DNA from: an uncultured Oscillospiraceae bacterium
GTDB lineage: Bacteria; Bacillota; Clostridia; Oscillospirales; Oscillospiraceae
Assembly: GCA_959022875.1 (NCBI GenBank)
Contig: CAUFAM010000083.1
Span: 1 to 5,962 of the forward strand
Length of the DNA stretch: 5,962 nt
Direction: 5' to 3'
This document shows, piece by piece, positions 1 through 5,037 of the stretch. A program made the translations under genes and the position numbers. Below the pieces are notes generated by a model, which ran no database searches, was not told the origin of the DNA, and saw only the letters and a program-made list of their open reading frames with translations. The first letter of the stretch is position 1; each line of letters starts with the position of its first letter.

Positions 1-714
1 GGCATCGGCCAGACAGCCGGGACGGCAGGCGTCGCCCAGAGAGATGGTCACGTCATACTCCCGGCAGATGTCCAGAATTTCATCATAATATTCATAGAAG
101 GGGTTTTCCTCCCCGGTCATGCACATCCAGGCAAACACCAGCGACCCGCCCCGGGAGACGATATTCATTTTCCGCTTGTGTTTGCGGATCTGGTCGATGG
201 TCTTGCGGGTGATGCCGCAGTGGAGGGTGACAAAGTCCACCCCGTCCTGGGCGTGGAGGCGAACCACGTCAATAAAGTCCCGGGCGGAGAGGGTGGCCAG
301 ATCCCGCTGATAGTGGATGACGCTGTCATAGACGGGGACGGTGCCGATCATCACCGGACACTCCTGGGTGAGTTTCTGGCGGAAGGGCTGGGTGTTGCCG
401 TGGCTGGACAGGTCCATAATGGCCTCGGCGCCCATGTTGACGGCGGAGAGAACCTTTTCCATTTCCACGTCGTAGTCCTTGCAGTCCCGGGAGACACCCA
501 GGTTCACGTTGATTTTGGTGCGCAGCATGGAACCGATGCCCTCGGCGTCCAGGCAGGTGTGCAGGCGGTTGGCGGGGATGGCTACCTTGCCGGCGGCCAC
601 CAGGGGCATAAGCTGGGCCACGGTCATATGTTCTTTCCGGGCCACGGTCACCATCTGAGGGGTGACAATGCCCCGGCGGGCGGCGTCCATCTGAGTGGTA
701 TAATTGCGTTCCAT
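1..714 (-). CDS. thiC: Phosphomethylpyrimidine synthase ThiC (N-terminal 238 residues, cut by window edge)
   Basis: ThiC is the radical-SAM enzyme that rearranges aminoimidazole ribotide (AIR) into HMP-phosphate, the pyrimidine half of thiamine. The visible 238 residues begin MERNYTTQMDAARRGIVTPQ, the opening of the short clostridial form that lacks the extra N-terminal domain of the E. coli protein. Family blocks follow: INVNLGVSRDC (68-78), DLSSHGNT (101-108), GTVPVYDS (124-131), FVTLHCGITRKTI (161-173), NIVSRGGS (184-191) and SLGDACRPGCLADA (225-238). The C-terminal CxxC...C cluster motif lies beyond the left edge. The start at 714 is chosen because AAGGAGGAG (minus strand, 721-729) sits 6-7 nt upstream; the ATG at 719 is out of frame and too close to that site. 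The site overlaps the thiD stop codon, leaving 13 bp between the genes, so the two are co-transcribed. Identity is near certain; only the truncation limits it. Confidence 0.97.
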   Translation of the reverse strand, partial: MERNYTTQMDAARRGIVTPQMVTVARKEHMTVAQLMPLVAAGKVAIPANRLHTCLDAEGIGSMLRTKINVNLGVSRDCKDYDVEMEKVLSAVNMGAEAIMDLSSHGNTQPFRQKLTQECPVMIGTVPVYDSVIHYQRDLATLSARDFIDVVRLHAQDGVDFVTLHCGITRKTIDQIRKHKRKMNIVSRGGSLVFAWMCMTGEENPFYEYYDEILDICREYDVTISLGDACRPGCLADA

Positions 715-727
715 TCCATTCTCCTCC

Positions 728-1540
728 TTATTCTACATTGGGTTGGGCGGTGTAAGGGCCGGTGATGGCAAAGGCGTGGTGAAGGGGCCCGCTGCCATGG
801 CCCAGGTTCAGCATAGCTTCCAGCGCGCCGGAAATGTAGTCCTTGGCGCGCTCCACCGCCTGATCCAGGGGGTAGCCCTTGGCCAGGTTGGAGGCGATGG
901 CGGAGGAGAGGGTACAGCCGGTGCCGTGGGTGTTGGGATTGTCAATCCGGCGGCCCTGGAACCAGATGGAGCGGCCATCCTGCCACAGAAGGTCGTTGGC
1001 ATCATTGAGGTTGTGCCCGCCCTTACACAGGACGGCGCAGCCGTAGGACTCGCCAATGACCTGGGCGGCGCGCTCCATATCCGCCGGGGAGGTGATGGTG
1101 AGGCCGGAGAGAACTTCCGCCTCAGGAATGTTGGGGGTGAGAACGGCGGCCAGGGGGAGTAATAGGCTCTTCAGCGCGTCCACGGCCTCCTGGGAGATGA
1201 GCCGGGAGCCGCTGGTGGCCACCATGACCGGGTCTACCACGATGTTCTTCGCCTGGTAGGATCGAAGCTTCTCCCCGATGACCTCAATGAGAGGGGTGGA
1301 GGAGACCATGCCGATCTTCACCGCGTCGGGGAAAATATCCGTAAAGACGCAGTCCAGCTGCTGGGCGAGAAAATCGGGGGTGGACTCTAAAATACCATAG
1401 ACGCCGGTGGTGTTCTGGGCCGTCAGGGCGGTGACCGCGCTCATGGCGTATACGCCATTGGCGGTCATGGTCTTGATGTCGGCCTGGATTCCGGCGCCTC
1501 CGCTGGAGTCACTTCCAGCGATCGTCAATGCGGTTTTCAT
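728..1540 (-). CDS. thiD: Hydroxymethylpyrimidine / phosphomethylpyrimidine kinase ThiD
   Basis: ThiD phosphorylates HMP and then HMP-P, giving the HMP-PP used by ThiE. It is a cytosolic ribokinase-fold enzyme. The 270 residues match the usual family length. Visible motifs are the N-terminal substrate loop AGSDSSGGAGIQADIK (8-23), DPVMVATSG (103-111), CKGGH (172-176), the anion-hole and catalytic motif GTGC (206-209, within NTHGTGCTLSSA), and the C-terminal GHGSGPLHHAF (247-257). The start at 1540 is supported by GGAAAGGAG ending about 7 nt upstream. No domain fused to ThiE or TenA is present. It lies directly before thiC but is separated from the upstream HAD gene by 321 bp of repeat DNA. 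I see no convincing promoter of its own: a TATAAA on the minus strand at 1575-1580 lacks a good -35. It probably depends on the riboswitch-controlled transcript. Confidence 0.97.
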   Translation of the reverse strand: MKTALTIAGSDSSGGAGIQADIKTMTANGVYAMSAVTALTAQNTTGVYGILESTPDFLAQQLDCVFTDIFPDAVKIGMVSSTPLIEVIGEKLRSYQAKNIVVDPVMVATSGSRLISQEAVDALKSLLLPLAAVLTPNIPEAEVLSGLTITSPADMERAAQVIGESYGCAVLCKGGHNLNDANDLLWQDGRSIWFQGRRIDNPNTHGTGCTLSSAIASNLAKGYPLDQAVERAKDYISGALEAMLNLGHGSGPLHHAFAITGPYTAQPNVE

Positions 1541-1581
1541 ACAAAGACTCCTTTCCGTTTGGTCGCATTGAAGTTTTATAG

Positions 1582-1614
1582 CGCGGCGACAGGTGGTGCC
1601 CCCAAGTCGTCGCG
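1582..1614 (-). repeat. Inverted repeat (hairpin) upstream of thiD
   Basis: The arms CGCGGCGAC (1582-1590) and GTCGTCGCG (1606-1614) pair over 9 positions with one G-T wobble, around a 15-nt loop. The hairpin lies about 40 bp upstream of the thiD start in the leftward transcript. No T-run follows it, so termination is unlikely; protection or processing of the thiD-thiC mRNA is possible but not shown. Confidence 0.6.
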
Positions 1615-1621
1615 GGCTGCA

Positions 1622-1710
1622 TATCGCTTATTTCCGCGTAAACGCGAAAAATCGCTCATTTCGCCGCTCCGCCTTTCCAAATCGCACCCGCTGGCGCTGG
1701 GCTGCGATTT
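1622..1710. repeat. Structured intergenic repeat, copy A
   Basis: This 89-bp unit aligns without gaps to copy B at 1749-1837, 127 bp away; by hand count 64 of 89 positions match (about 72%). It carries two inverted repeats. The first is CGCGT (1635-1639) with ACGCG (1642-1646). The second is CCAAATCGCA (1677-1686) with TGCGATTTGG (1703-1712), a perfect 10-bp stem reaching 2 bp past the aligned unit. A related GTCGTC lies upstream of each copy (1606 and 1730), so the true unit may be somewhat longer. It resembles a REP- or MITE-like family, but dispersal in the genome cannot be seen here. Confidence 0.75.
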
Positions 1711-1748
1711 GGGGGACGGAGAAGTATGCGTCGTCGGAGCAAGCTTCC

Positions 1749-1837
1749 TATCCCTCGTTTCCCCGCAAGCGGGAAAACTCGCTCATTCCGCTGCTCCTCC
1801 TCTCCGGGAAGCACCCGCTAACGCTGAGCTGCCCCCC
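1749..1837. repeat. Structured intergenic repeat, copy B
   Basis: This is the second copy of the 89-bp unit, in the same orientation as copy A. Its hairpins are CCCGC (1762-1766) with GCGGG (1769-1773), and CCGGGAAGCA (1804-1813) with TGCCCCCCGG (1830-1839), where 8 of 10 positions pair. Several differences from copy A occur on both sides of a stem, so pairing is kept while sequence changes. Read in the operon direction, the first hairpin has a CUUG loop closed by G-C, a known stable RNA tetraloop. Confidence 0.75.
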
Positions 1838-1841
1838 GGTT

Positions 1842-1856
1842 GCGGCCTGCGGCCGC
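1842..1856. repeat. Short GC-only inverted repeat after the HAD stop codon
   Basis: GCGGCC (1842-1847) and GGCCGC (1851-1856) form a perfect 6-bp stem with a 3-nt loop, 5 bp downstream of the HAD gene stop in the leftward direction. There is no T-tract on either side, so an intrinsic terminator is not supported. It may be the edge of the repeat-bearing segment. Confidence 0.5.
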
Positions 1857-1861
1857 CTACA

Positions 1862-2521
1862 TTAAATGTCTTGCAGCTGTTGGAGAAAACTGGGCTCGTC
1901 CAGCCGGGGCAGATACCACCGGCACAGCTTCCGGAGGGCCTGCTGCTCGGCCTGGGCGGAGGGGTCATAGACCCCCGCCACCAGAAAGCCTGCCCCGCTG
2001 GCGGTGCGGGCGGCGTGGAGGGCGTCCTCAAAGACGAGAAGTTCCCCCGGCTCTCCGCCCAGACGGCGGGCGGCCTCCAGATAGATGTCCGGGCGGCTTT
2101 TGGAGCCGTACTCGCCCGAACTGATGGAAAACTGGAAATACTTCCACAGGCCAAGGCGTTCCATGGCCTCCTGGGCCTGGAAGGCCTCGCTGGCGGTGGC
2201 AATGCCGCAGGGGATTCCCGCCTGGTGCAGCCGCTCCAGCAGAACATCTGCTCCGGGCTTCATGGGGACCTTGTCCCGGTATTCCCCGCTGACCAGGTCG
2301 TTGACGGCCTGGAGGATCTCCTCCGGGGTCTGGGTGAGGTGAAAGCGGTCAATCATGTATTCCGCCGCCTCCTCCCGGCTCAGCTCCGTCAACGCCTGGG
2401 CCAGATCCTCGGGAGGGTCGCCGCCCAGCTGACGGATGAGTTCCCCGGGAACCCAGTCCCAGATGTACATGGAGTCTACCAGGGTGCCGTCCAGATCGAA
2501 GATGGCTCCCTTAAATTTCAT
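1862..2521 (-). CDS. HAD-superfamily hydrolase (beta-phosphoglucomutase-like phosphatase) in the thiamine operon
   Basis: This 219-residue protein is a complete HAD phosphatase of subfamily I with an alpha-helical cap (about 15-85). Motif I is DLDGT (D9 nucleophile, D11 acid/base). Motif II is IATAS (107-111), motif III contains K141 in SKSRPDIY, and motif IV is FEDA (E165, D166 for Mg2+). The start overlaps the thiE stop as ATGA (2518-2521), which suggests translational coupling; there is only a weak Shine-Dalgarno sequence inside thiE. The substrate cannot be read from sequence, since HADs of this type act on many small phosphates. Its place between thiE and thiD makes thiamine monophosphate, HMP-phosphate or thiazole phosphate plausible substrates, but this is inference. 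It could equally be a housekeeping phosphatase recruited to the operon. Confidence is high for the family and low for the role. Confidence 0.92.
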   Translation of the reverse strand: MKFKGAIFDLDGTLVDSMYIWDWVPGELIRQLGGDPPEDLAQALTELSREEAAEYMIDRFHLTQTPEEILQAVNDLVSGEYRDKVPMKPGADVLLERLHQAGIPCGIATASEAFQAQEAMERLGLWKYFQFSISSGEYGSKSRPDIYLEAARRLGGEPGELLVFEDALHAARTASGAGFLVAGVYDPSAQAEQQALRKLCRWYLPRLDEPSFLQQLQDI

Positions 2522-3159
2522 TTGGCCACCATCTCTTTGGTGAGCGCCAGAAGCTCCCGGGCGGCGGCCTCAATATCCGGCTGGGCATAGAGAGCGGAGA
2601 CCACGGCGATGCCGCAGATCCCGCTGCCGGCAAGGGTATGGACATTGTCTTTGGTGATCCCGCCGATGGCTACCACCGGGATGTCCACCGCCTGGCAGAT
2701 GTCCCGGAGGGTGTCATAGCTCACGGCATCCGCATCGTCCTTGGTGCCTGTGGGGAACACGGCCCCCACGCCCAGGTAGTCGGCCCCGGCCTCCTGGGCC
2801 CGGAGGGCCTGCTCCACCGTCTGGGCGGAGACCCCCAGAATCATGTCCGGGCCCACTTTGGAGCGGACCTGGCCCGCCTCCATATCATGCTGGCCCACAT
2901 GAACTCCGTCCGCTCCCACTTCTACGGCCAGGTCCACATCGTCGTTGACCAGGAAGGGAACGCCGTACTGGTTACATAATGCTTTCAACTCCAGGGCTTC
3001 CGCCAGAAAAGCCTCCCGGTCCAGGTGCTTTTCCCGAATCTGGATCATGGTGGCCCCGCCCTTCAGGGAGTCCTCCACCTGCTCCTTTAAGGTGCGTCCG
3101 CCCAGCCAGGCGCGGTCGGTGACGGCGTAGAGGAGCAGATCCTTGTTATCGCACTTCAT
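2518..3159 (-). CDS. thiE: Thiamine-phosphate synthase ThiE
   Basis: ThiE couples HMP-PP with hydroxyethylthiazole phosphate to give thiamine monophosphate and pyrophosphate, in a TIM-barrel fold. The 213 residues show YAVTDR (11-16), MIQIREK (38-44), LVNDDVDLAVEVGADGVHVG (70-89), GVSAQT (109-114), GAVFPTGTK (132-140), VAIGGIT (163-169) and GIAVVSAL (183-190). By analogy with the B. subtilis enzyme, D73 or D74 and D92 are the likely Mg2+-pyrophosphate ligands. The frame stays open upstream to 3342, but residues before MKCDNKD are low-complexity W/P/T-rich sequence antisense-like to nothing known. The ATG at 3159 has an AGGGGG site 6 nt upstream and gives the normal family length, so it is taken as the start. 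It overlaps the end of thiM by 14 bp and the HAD start by 4 bp, typical of a tightly coupled operon. Confidence 0.96.
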   Translation of the reverse strand: MKCDNKDLLLYAVTDRAWLGGRTLKEQVEDSLKGGATMIQIREKHLDREAFLAEALELKALCNQYGVPFLVNDDVDLAVEVGADGVHVGQHDMEAGQVRSKVGPDMILGVSAQTVEQALRAQEAGADYLGVGAVFPTGTKDDADAVSYDTLRDICQAVDIPVVAIGGITKDNVHTLAGSGICGIAVVSALYAQPDIEAAARELLALTKEMVAK

Positions 3160-3967
3160 ACTTTGCCCCCTTGTCCAGGGTCTCCGCGTCCATGTGGAAA
3201 ATGGCGTCGATGATCCGGTTGCGGTAGGTGGAGTTGCCGTCGGTGGGGGCCATGTTGGCCCAGCCGATCTCACCGGCCAGACCCATGGAGGCCACGGCGG
3301 CGGCCACAGCTTCCAGCTCGTTGCCGGGGTTGGCCACCACATAGGCAGTGGTCAGACCGGACAGCTGGCAGCCGGTGCCGGTGATTTTCCCCATCTCGGG
3401 ACGTCCGTTGCGGATGACGTAGCACCGCTCTGCGTCGGCCACCAGGTCGATGGCGCCGGTGATGGCGATGACGGCCCCGGTTTTGGCGGCCATGGCCTTG
3501 GCAAAGGCCACGGAGGCATCCAGAGTTTCCTCGGTCACCGCGTCGGCCACGTCGGCGTCCACCCCGCGGGTGCTGCCCGAGCCGGCGGCCAGGGTCTTGA
3601 TTTCAGAGATGTTGCCCCGGATGACGGTAAATTTAACCTCCTCCATCAGCTTCAGAGCGGTCTGGGTGCGCAGGGCGCTGGCGCCGGCCCCAACGGGGTC
3701 CAGCAGCACGGGGTGGCCCAGGGCGTTGGACTTCTTTCCGGCGGCAAACATAGAGGGGATGGTGTTCTGATTCAGGGTACCGATATTGATGTTCAGCCCC
3801 CCGCAGATGGAAGTGATGTCTTCCACGTCCTGGATGTCGTCGGACATAATGGGGCTGCCGCCGCAGGCCAGCAGGATGTTGGCCACGTCGTTGACGGTGA
3901 CATAGTTGGTGATGTTGTGCACCAGAGGGGAGTTCTGGCGCACCTGGTTGAGACAGGTTCCGAGCAT
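3146..3967 (-). CDS. thiM: Hydroxyethylthiazole kinase ThiM
   Basis: ThiM phosphorylates hydroxyethylthiazole taken up from outside or recovered from thiamine breakdown, supplying ThiE with the thiazole half. The 273 residues match the family length. Visible signatures are PLVHNITNYVTVNDVANILL (14-33), CGGSPIM (35-41), LDPVGAGAS (89-97), RGNISEI (117-123), and the ribokinase-like anion-hole and catalytic motif GTGCQLSG (197-204), with C200 matching the conserved active-site cysteine of the B. subtilis enzyme. The start at 3967 follows GGAGGA by 7 nt. It is the first gene of the operon, directly behind the TPP riboswitch and terminator. With no thiazole synthase gene (thiG, thiH) in the window, it points to thiazole salvage as at least one source. 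Confidence 0.97.
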   Translation of the reverse strand: MLGTCLNQVRQNSPLVHNITNYVTVNDVANILLACGGSPIMSDDIQDVEDITSICGGLNINIGTLNQNTIPSMFAAGKKSNALGHPVLLDPVGAGASALRTQTALKLMEEVKFTVIRGNISEIKTLAAGSGSTRGVDADVADAVTEETLDASVAFAKAMAAKTGAVIAITGAIDLVADAERCYVIRNGRPEMGKITGTGCQLSGLTTAYVVANPGNELEAVAAAVASMGLAGEIGWANMAPTDGNSTYRNRIIDAIFHMDAETLDKGAKYEVR

Positions 3968-3985
3968 AGGTCATTCCTCCAAAGT

Positions 3986-4034
3986 AAAAAATAAACCGTG
4001 GGATAATCCTTCCTTAGAAAGACAGTCCCACGGT
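3986..4034 (-). terminator. Rho-independent terminator, expression platform of the TPP riboswitch
   Basis: On the minus strand, ACCGTGGGA (4026-4034) pairs perfectly with TCCCACGGT (3995-4003), forming a 9-bp stem with a 22-nt loop. TTTATTTTTTA follows at 3985-3995. The terminator lies between the aptamer and the thiM ribosome binding site, so control is probably by premature termination. An overlapping inverted repeat, CGGTA-AA-TACCG (4031-4042), uses the 5' arm of the terminator in a mutually exclusive way and is a candidate antiterminator. Confidence 0.9.
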
Positions 4035-4041
4035 ATTTACC

Positions 4042-4139
4042 GGAAAAACGATCTCCCTACGTTGGCATTACCCAAATCAGGTCACAGGTCGAAGCGCACA
4101 GCTTCCTCTCAGCCCGTTTGCGAGCTCCCTTTTTGTCCA
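4042..4139 (-). promoter_or_regulatory. TPP riboswitch (THI-box) aptamer
   Basis: The leftward leader carries the conserved TPP-aptamer blocks in order: GGGAGC (4123-4128 region), a short P3 of CTCG/CGGG around CAAA, CTGAGA (4108-4113), an extra hairpin GAAGC/GCTTC, ACCTGAT (4077-4083), and TTGGGTAATGCCAA closing P4/P5, followed by CGTAGGGA (4054-4061). The common CTGG/CCAG stem is here TTGG/CCAA, which still pairs. An outer P1 can form between GGACAAAA and TTTTTCC. It should bind thiamine pyrophosphate and turn off the operon when TPP is plentiful. The GACCTGTG block differs from the more common GACCCTTTG, so P2 may be slightly weak. Confidence 0.96.
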
Positions 4140-4165
4140 GCCATTGTCCCACGGCTTTGGGCACT

Positions 4166-4194
4166 ATTATAGTACGAAAAATTTGGGATTGCAA
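4166..4194 (-). promoter_or_regulatory. Promoter of the thiamine operon
   Basis: On the minus strand a consensus -10 TATAAT (4166-4171) is preceded by 17 bp and a -35 TTGCAA (4189-4194, 4 of 6 matches to TTGACA). The expected start is the A near 4158, placing the whole riboswitch in the leader. The -35 is a palindrome that is apparently also used by the divergent cdd promoter. Confidence 0.8.
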
Positions 4195-4217
4195 GATATA
4201 TTTCCCGCGGGTATGAT
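4189..4217 (+). promoter_or_regulatory. Promoter of cdd, sharing its -35 with the divergent thi promoter
   Basis: TTGCAA (4189-4194), a 17-bp spacer and TATGAT (4212-4217, 5 of 6 matches to TATAAT) form a sigma-70-type promoter. Transcription would start near 4223-4225, leaving a leader of only about 15 nt that is nearly all ribosome binding site. An 8-bp palindrome, CCCGCGGG (4204-4211), abuts the -10 and could be an operator or chance. Confidence 0.65.
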
Positions 4218-4238
4218 AGAGAAAAAGGAGGGAAGGCT

Positions 4239-4634
4239 ATGTCAGATCAGGAATTGGTGCAAAAAGCCATGGAAATGCAGAAATTTTCCTACGTTCCCTA
4301 CTCTCATTTTCCCGTGGGAGCGGCGCTTTTATGTGAAGACGGACGGGTATTTACCGGCTGCAATGTGGAAAACGCGGCCTACGGCTCCACCATCTGCGCC
4401 GAGCGCACCGCTCTGCTCAAGGCGGTCAGTGAGGGCTGCCGGACGGGCTGGACGGCCATTGCCATTGCGGGAACGGGGGCAGATTACTGCTGGCCCTGCG
4501 GTGCCTGCCGGCAGATGCTCTATGAGTTTGCCCCTAATCTCAGAGTGCTGGCGGCAAGAGGGGATGGGAGCTTTGCGGAGATGGAGCTCTCCCAGCTGCT
4601 GCCCAACGGATTTGGCCCACAGGCGCTGAAGTAA
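4239..4634 (+). CDS. cdd: Cytidine deaminase
   Basis: This is the small homotetrameric zinc enzyme that converts cytidine and deoxycytidine to uridine and deoxyuridine for pyrimidine salvage. Its 131 residues match the usual Firmicutes length. The N-terminal helix and YVPYSHFPVGAALL (18-31) are typical. N42 and E44 (CNVENAAYG) are the ribose-binding pair. The zinc site is C53-A-E55 (in TICAERTA) with C87 and C90 of PCGACRQ; E55 is the catalytic proton shuttle. The start at 4239 follows GGAGG (4227-4231) with 7 nt spacing. It is divergent from the thiamine operon, with no obvious metabolic link apart from pyrimidine chemistry, and lies 75 bp before the DUF378 gene on the same strand. Confidence 0.96.
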   Translation: MSDQELVQKAMEMQKFSYVPYSHFPVGAALLCEDGRVFTGCNVENAAYGSTICAERTALLKAVSEGCRTGWTAIAIAGTGADYCWPCGACRQMLYEFAPNLRVLAARGDGSFAEMELSQLLPNGFGPQALK

Positions 4635-4709
4635 TGTTACAAAGTCTGCATAAAAATTTTGTCCCCGGTCAAACTATCTGCGCAACCCCATTGAAGGAGG
4701 TGGTCTGAC

Positions 4710-4922
4710 ATGGTAATGGACAAAATTGCCCTGACGCTGCTGATTATCGGCGGCCTGAACTGGGGCAGCGTGGGTCTGTTCCGGTTCGATCTGGTTGCCT
4801 TTGCCTGCGGAGGCTCCGCAAGCATGATCAGCCGCGTCATCTACACCCTGGTGGGTCTGTCCGCCGTCTGGTGTGTGACCCTGCTGTTTCGGGACAAGGA
4901 CCCGGTGGAAGATCGGAGCTGA
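4710..4922 (+). CDS. Small DUF378-family membrane protein
   Basis: This 70-residue protein has two hydrophobic segments, about 5-25 and 39-60, joined by a short polar loop, with a charged C-terminus (RDKDPVEDRS). The GGLNWGSVGLF motif (14-24) and the following FDLVAF match the DUF378 / YuzA-type family of small inner-membrane proteins, whose function is unknown. The start at 4710 is set by AAGGAGG (4694-4700), 9 nt upstream; the second ATG at 4716 would be too far. The 75-bp gap after cdd has no clear promoter or terminator, so read-through from cdd is likely. A strong terminator follows 22 bp after the stop. Confidence 0.88.
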   Translation: MVMDKIALTLLIIGGLNWGSVGLFRFDLVAFACGGSASMISRVIYTLVGLSAVWCVTLLFRDKDPVEDRS

Positions 4923-4944
4923 CCTGAAAGGGAAGACTCCAGTA

Positions 4945-4985
4945 AAAACAGAGGCTTGGAGCAATTGGCTCCAGGCCTCTGTTTT
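4945..4985 (+). terminator. Strong intrinsic terminator, probably bidirectional
   Basis: AAAACAGAGGC (4945-4955) pairs with GCCTCTGTTTT (4975-4985). The inner arms TGGAGC (4957-4962) and GCTCCA (4968-4973) extend the stem through one T-G wobble to about 18 bp with a 5-nt loop. T-rich sequence follows on the plus strand, and the A-run before the stem gives a T-run on the minus strand, so it can work both ways. It ends the cdd-DUF378 unit and insulates it from pstS. Confidence 0.92.
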
Positions 4986-4988
4986 CAT

Positions 4989-5028
4989 TTTACATGGATT
5001 TAACATAACTGAGGTTTCGCATTTTACA
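4989..5028 (+). promoter_or_regulatory. Candidate Pho box upstream of pstS
   Basis: Three TT(T/A)ACA hexamers occur: TTTACA (4989-4994), TTAACA (5000-5005) and TTTACA (5023-5028). The first two are exactly 11 bp apart, the period of PhoP/PhoB half-sites, and the third is 23 bp on, close to two more periods. The first and third sit in an identical 10-mer, CATTTTACAT. A phosphate-starvation response regulator is the expected binder given the gene downstream. This is a motif-based inference. Confidence 0.65.
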
Positions 5029-5037
5029 TTCCTTTTT

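Larger units (their letters stand above)
1541..1861. other. Gene-free 321-bp interval inside the thiamine operon, filled with structured repeats
   Basis: This is the only long gene-free gap in the otherwise tightly packed thi operon. It contains two related repeat units (1622-1710 and 1749-1837), each with two inverted repeats. It also has a hairpin next to thiD (1582-1614) and a GC-only hairpin next to the HAD stop (1842-1856). Open frames crossing it on the plus strand have no recognisable protein character and run antisense to the HAD gene, so I do not call them. No U-tract follows any of the hairpins on the minus strand, so they do not look like ordinary terminators. Confidence 0.8.

Noticed and set aside
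178..765. Plus-strand open frame opposite thiC
   Set aside because: The minus strand encodes an unbroken N-terminal ThiC with many conserved blocks; this frame has no recognisable protein character.
704..1162. Plus-strand open frame antisense to thiD
   Set aside because: The minus-strand frame is a complete ThiD with all motifs; the composition of this frame is a GC-rich shadow.
1575..1603. Possible minus-strand promoter for thiD (TATAAA at 1575-1580)
   Set aside because: At 17 bp the -35 position is GGGGGC, and the nearest TTG-containing hexamer needs a 19-bp spacer and matches poorly.
1622..1837. Two direct repeats considered as a CRISPR or tandem-repeat array
   Set aside because: There are only two copies, they are 72% alike, the unit is 89 bp and internally palindromic; CRISPR repeats are short and near identical.
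1559..2590. Long plus-strand open frame (343 codons) across the repeat region and the HAD gene
   Set aside because: It runs antisense to the clear HAD gene and through the repeats; it shows no domain and no good ribosome binding site. Its openness follows from high GC.
3160..3342. Upstream extension of thiE by 61 residues
   Set aside because: It lies wholly inside thiM, is W/P/T-rich with no ThiE homology, and the ATG at 3159 has a good ribosome binding site and gives normal length.
3143..3994. Plus-strand open frame (283 codons) antisense to thiM, rich in Gly, His and Val
   Set aside because: It mirrors the codon structure of thiM; the minus-strand frame has every ThiM motif, and this one has none.
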